NCBI GenBank assembly: GCA_049515175.1
Contig: JBEKUI010000243.1
Coordinates: 1-6,969, forward strand
Direction: 5' to 3'
Origin: JACQNR01 sp049515175
Lineage (GTDB): Bacteria > Acidobacteriota > Terriglobia > UBA7540
DNA: 6,969 nt
Positions 6,291 through 6,969 of the stretch are shown in pieces. Both the position numbers and the translations under genes were made by a program. Numbering within the stretch: the first letter of the stretch is position 1; each line of letters begins with the position of its first letter. The notes below the pieces were generated by a model. The model was not told the DNA's origin and ran no database searches. It saw nothing but the letters and a program-made list of their open reading frames with translations.

Positions 6291-6857
6291 TTGCGAGGTC
6301 ATTTGATTTCCGACCTGCGAGGAATCCGCTGGGAATTATGTCTGCTCGTGGTGGGAGCAATCGCCCTGCCTGTGTGTACGCGGGCGGAGAGCGATACCAC
6401 CCGCCCGGCCGCGACCAAGTCTTCGCGGCCAGCTTCCAAACGTGCCTTGGCCAAGCCCGGCACGCGCAAGACGACCCGCACCACATCCGCACGCGGCCGG
6501 CGGCGCCGGAAAGAGACCTTTAGGTATCGCTTGTCGCGCCTCAAACTCCAGCCGGAGCGCATCACCGAAATCCAGCAGGCGCTCACCCGGGCGGGTTATC
6601 TGAATCAGGAACCCACGGGCAAGTGGGATGACCCAACCCGAGACGCCATGCGGCGCTACCAGGAAGCCAACGGATTCCCAAACACCGGCCTTCCCGAAGC
6701 TAAATCCCTCATGAAACTCGGCCTCGGCCCGCATCCTCTTCCCGACGATTTAGTCTCCACCGCACAAGGCGCCCCCACACGCGCCACGCCCCTCGGCGGA
6801 GCAAACACCGGCGGCACGCCAACAGAGGATCCTTCCGCCACGAATCCCCAACAGTAG
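6291..6857 (+). CDS. Secreted protein with a peptidoglycan-binding-like domain
   Basis: The 188-residue product has a Sec signal: basic residues (R2, R10, R13), a hydrophobic core at about 16-28, and a likely cleavage after Ala32 (CTRA|ES). A mature linker of about 45 residues, very rich in Lys, Arg, Thr and Ser, follows. Residues about 90-145 form a PG_binding_1-type helical domain (ITEIQQALTRAGYL, then TGKWDDPTRDAMRRYQEANG, ending near MKLGLG). The C-terminal 40 residues are low-complexity Pro, Thr, Gly and Ala. No catalytic domain is present, so it probably tethers to or senses the cell wall rather than cutting it. No in-frame ATG precedes the signal. TTG at 6291 follows AAGGA (6284-6288) closely, and TTG at 6303 follows GAGG (6295-6298). 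Only five bases separate it from the protease gene, which indicates one operon and a shared envelope role. Confidence 0.8.
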   Translation: MRGHLISDLRGIRWELCLLVVGAIALPVCTRAESDTTRPAATKSSRPASKRALAKPGTRKTTRTTSARGRRRRKETFRYRLSRLKLQPERITEIQQALTRAGYLNQEPTGKWDDPTRDAMRRYQEANGFPNTGLPEAKSLMKLGLGPHPLPDDLVSTAQGAPTRATPLGGANTGGTPTEDPSATNPQQ

Positions 6858-6869
6858 GTTGGGGGTTCG
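6841..6869 (+). terminator. 12-bp hairpin spanning the stop codon of the peptidoglycan-binding gene
   Basis: CGAATCCCCAAC (6841-6852) pairs with GTTGGGGGTTCG (6858-6869): eleven Watson-Crick pairs and one G-T wobble, with the five-base loop AGTAG. The TAG stop (6855-6857) lies in the loop. A stem of this strength at a gene end suits transcription termination or 3' end protection of the protease operon. No T-tract follows (the next bases are ATTACC), so an ordinary intrinsic terminator is not confirmed. Confidence 0.45.
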
Positions 6870-6917
6870 ATTACCTCACGGCTCACCATCCATTTCCCAA
6901 CCATCGAAAATACAATC

Positions 6918-6969
6918 ATGGTTGACTCATCGGCACGTCCCGGCGACAACAGTCTACGGACTAACGCGG
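6918..6969 (+). CDS. Possible start of a new gene, cut by the window end
   Basis: An ATG at 6918 opens a frame that stays open to the window edge and begins MVDSSARPGDNSLRTNA. Only 17 codons are visible, too few to assign a family. There is no clear Shine-Dalgarno sequence. TACAAT at 6911-6916 resembles a -10 box but is too close for a transcript that includes this ATG. The position, 60 bases after a hairpin-bounded operon, is reasonable for a new gene start. A later start outside the window, or chance, is equally possible. Confidence 0.35.
   Translation, partial: MVDSSARPGDNSLRTNA

Noticed and set aside
6800..6888. A complete tRNA gene at the end of the window
   Set aside because: Only the 3' half geometry fits. 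The implied anticodon stem does not pair, position 37 would be C, and no D-arm or 5' acceptor strand is present.

Overview
This 6,969-base window is a GC-rich, gene-dense stretch of bacterial chromosome with every convincing gene on the + strand. The gene set is a tRNA pseudouridine synthase, a DRE-TIM acyltransferase, an RspB-type zinc dehydrogenase, an EamA permease, a Do-type HtrA protease and a secreted peptidoglycan-binding protein. Together with high GC, GTG/TTG starts and short gaps, this fits a soil-type bacterium. I lean towards Acidobacteriota on the style of the small Cys-rich protein and of the HtrA/peptidoglycan-binding pair. That placement is an inference from memory, not something the sequence proves.

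Layout. 2-673 is the 3' part of truA, cut by the window edge, with an unusual repeat-like insertion in its catalytic domain. After it comes a good sigma-70-like promoter (695-723). It leads to a small four-cysteine protein (806-1084, or from 815), a LeuA/homocitrate-synthase-like enzyme without a regulatory domain (1134-2363), and a zinc-dependent medium-chain dehydrogenase (2465-3463). The 101-base gap before the dehydrogenase holds two overlapping tiny reading frames. A 198-base gap with no gene follows and carries a strong hairpin at 3614-3643, just before the EamA/DMT transporter (3662-4531). A TATAAT box at 4644-4649 marks the promoter of the HtrA protease (4702-6285). Five bases after it comes a secreted peptidoglycan-binding-domain protein (6291-6857) whose stop codon lies in the loop of a 12-bp hairpin. 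A possible new gene opens at 6918 and runs off the end.

How the genes may work together. The promoter at 695 probably drives a unit of Cys protein, acyltransferase and possibly dehydrogenase. An acyl-CoA/2-oxo-acid condensing enzyme next to an NAD-type dehydrogenase could belong to one small pathway, but the substrate of neither can be read from the sequence. The HtrA and peptidoglycan-binding genes look like one envelope-maintenance operon. I see no mobile element, CRISPR array, complete tRNA or rRNA, and no clear new multi-gene system. The most interesting points are the truA insertion, the unassigned enzyme pair, the hairpin before the transporter, and the tRNA-3'-end-like sequence at 6861-6888.
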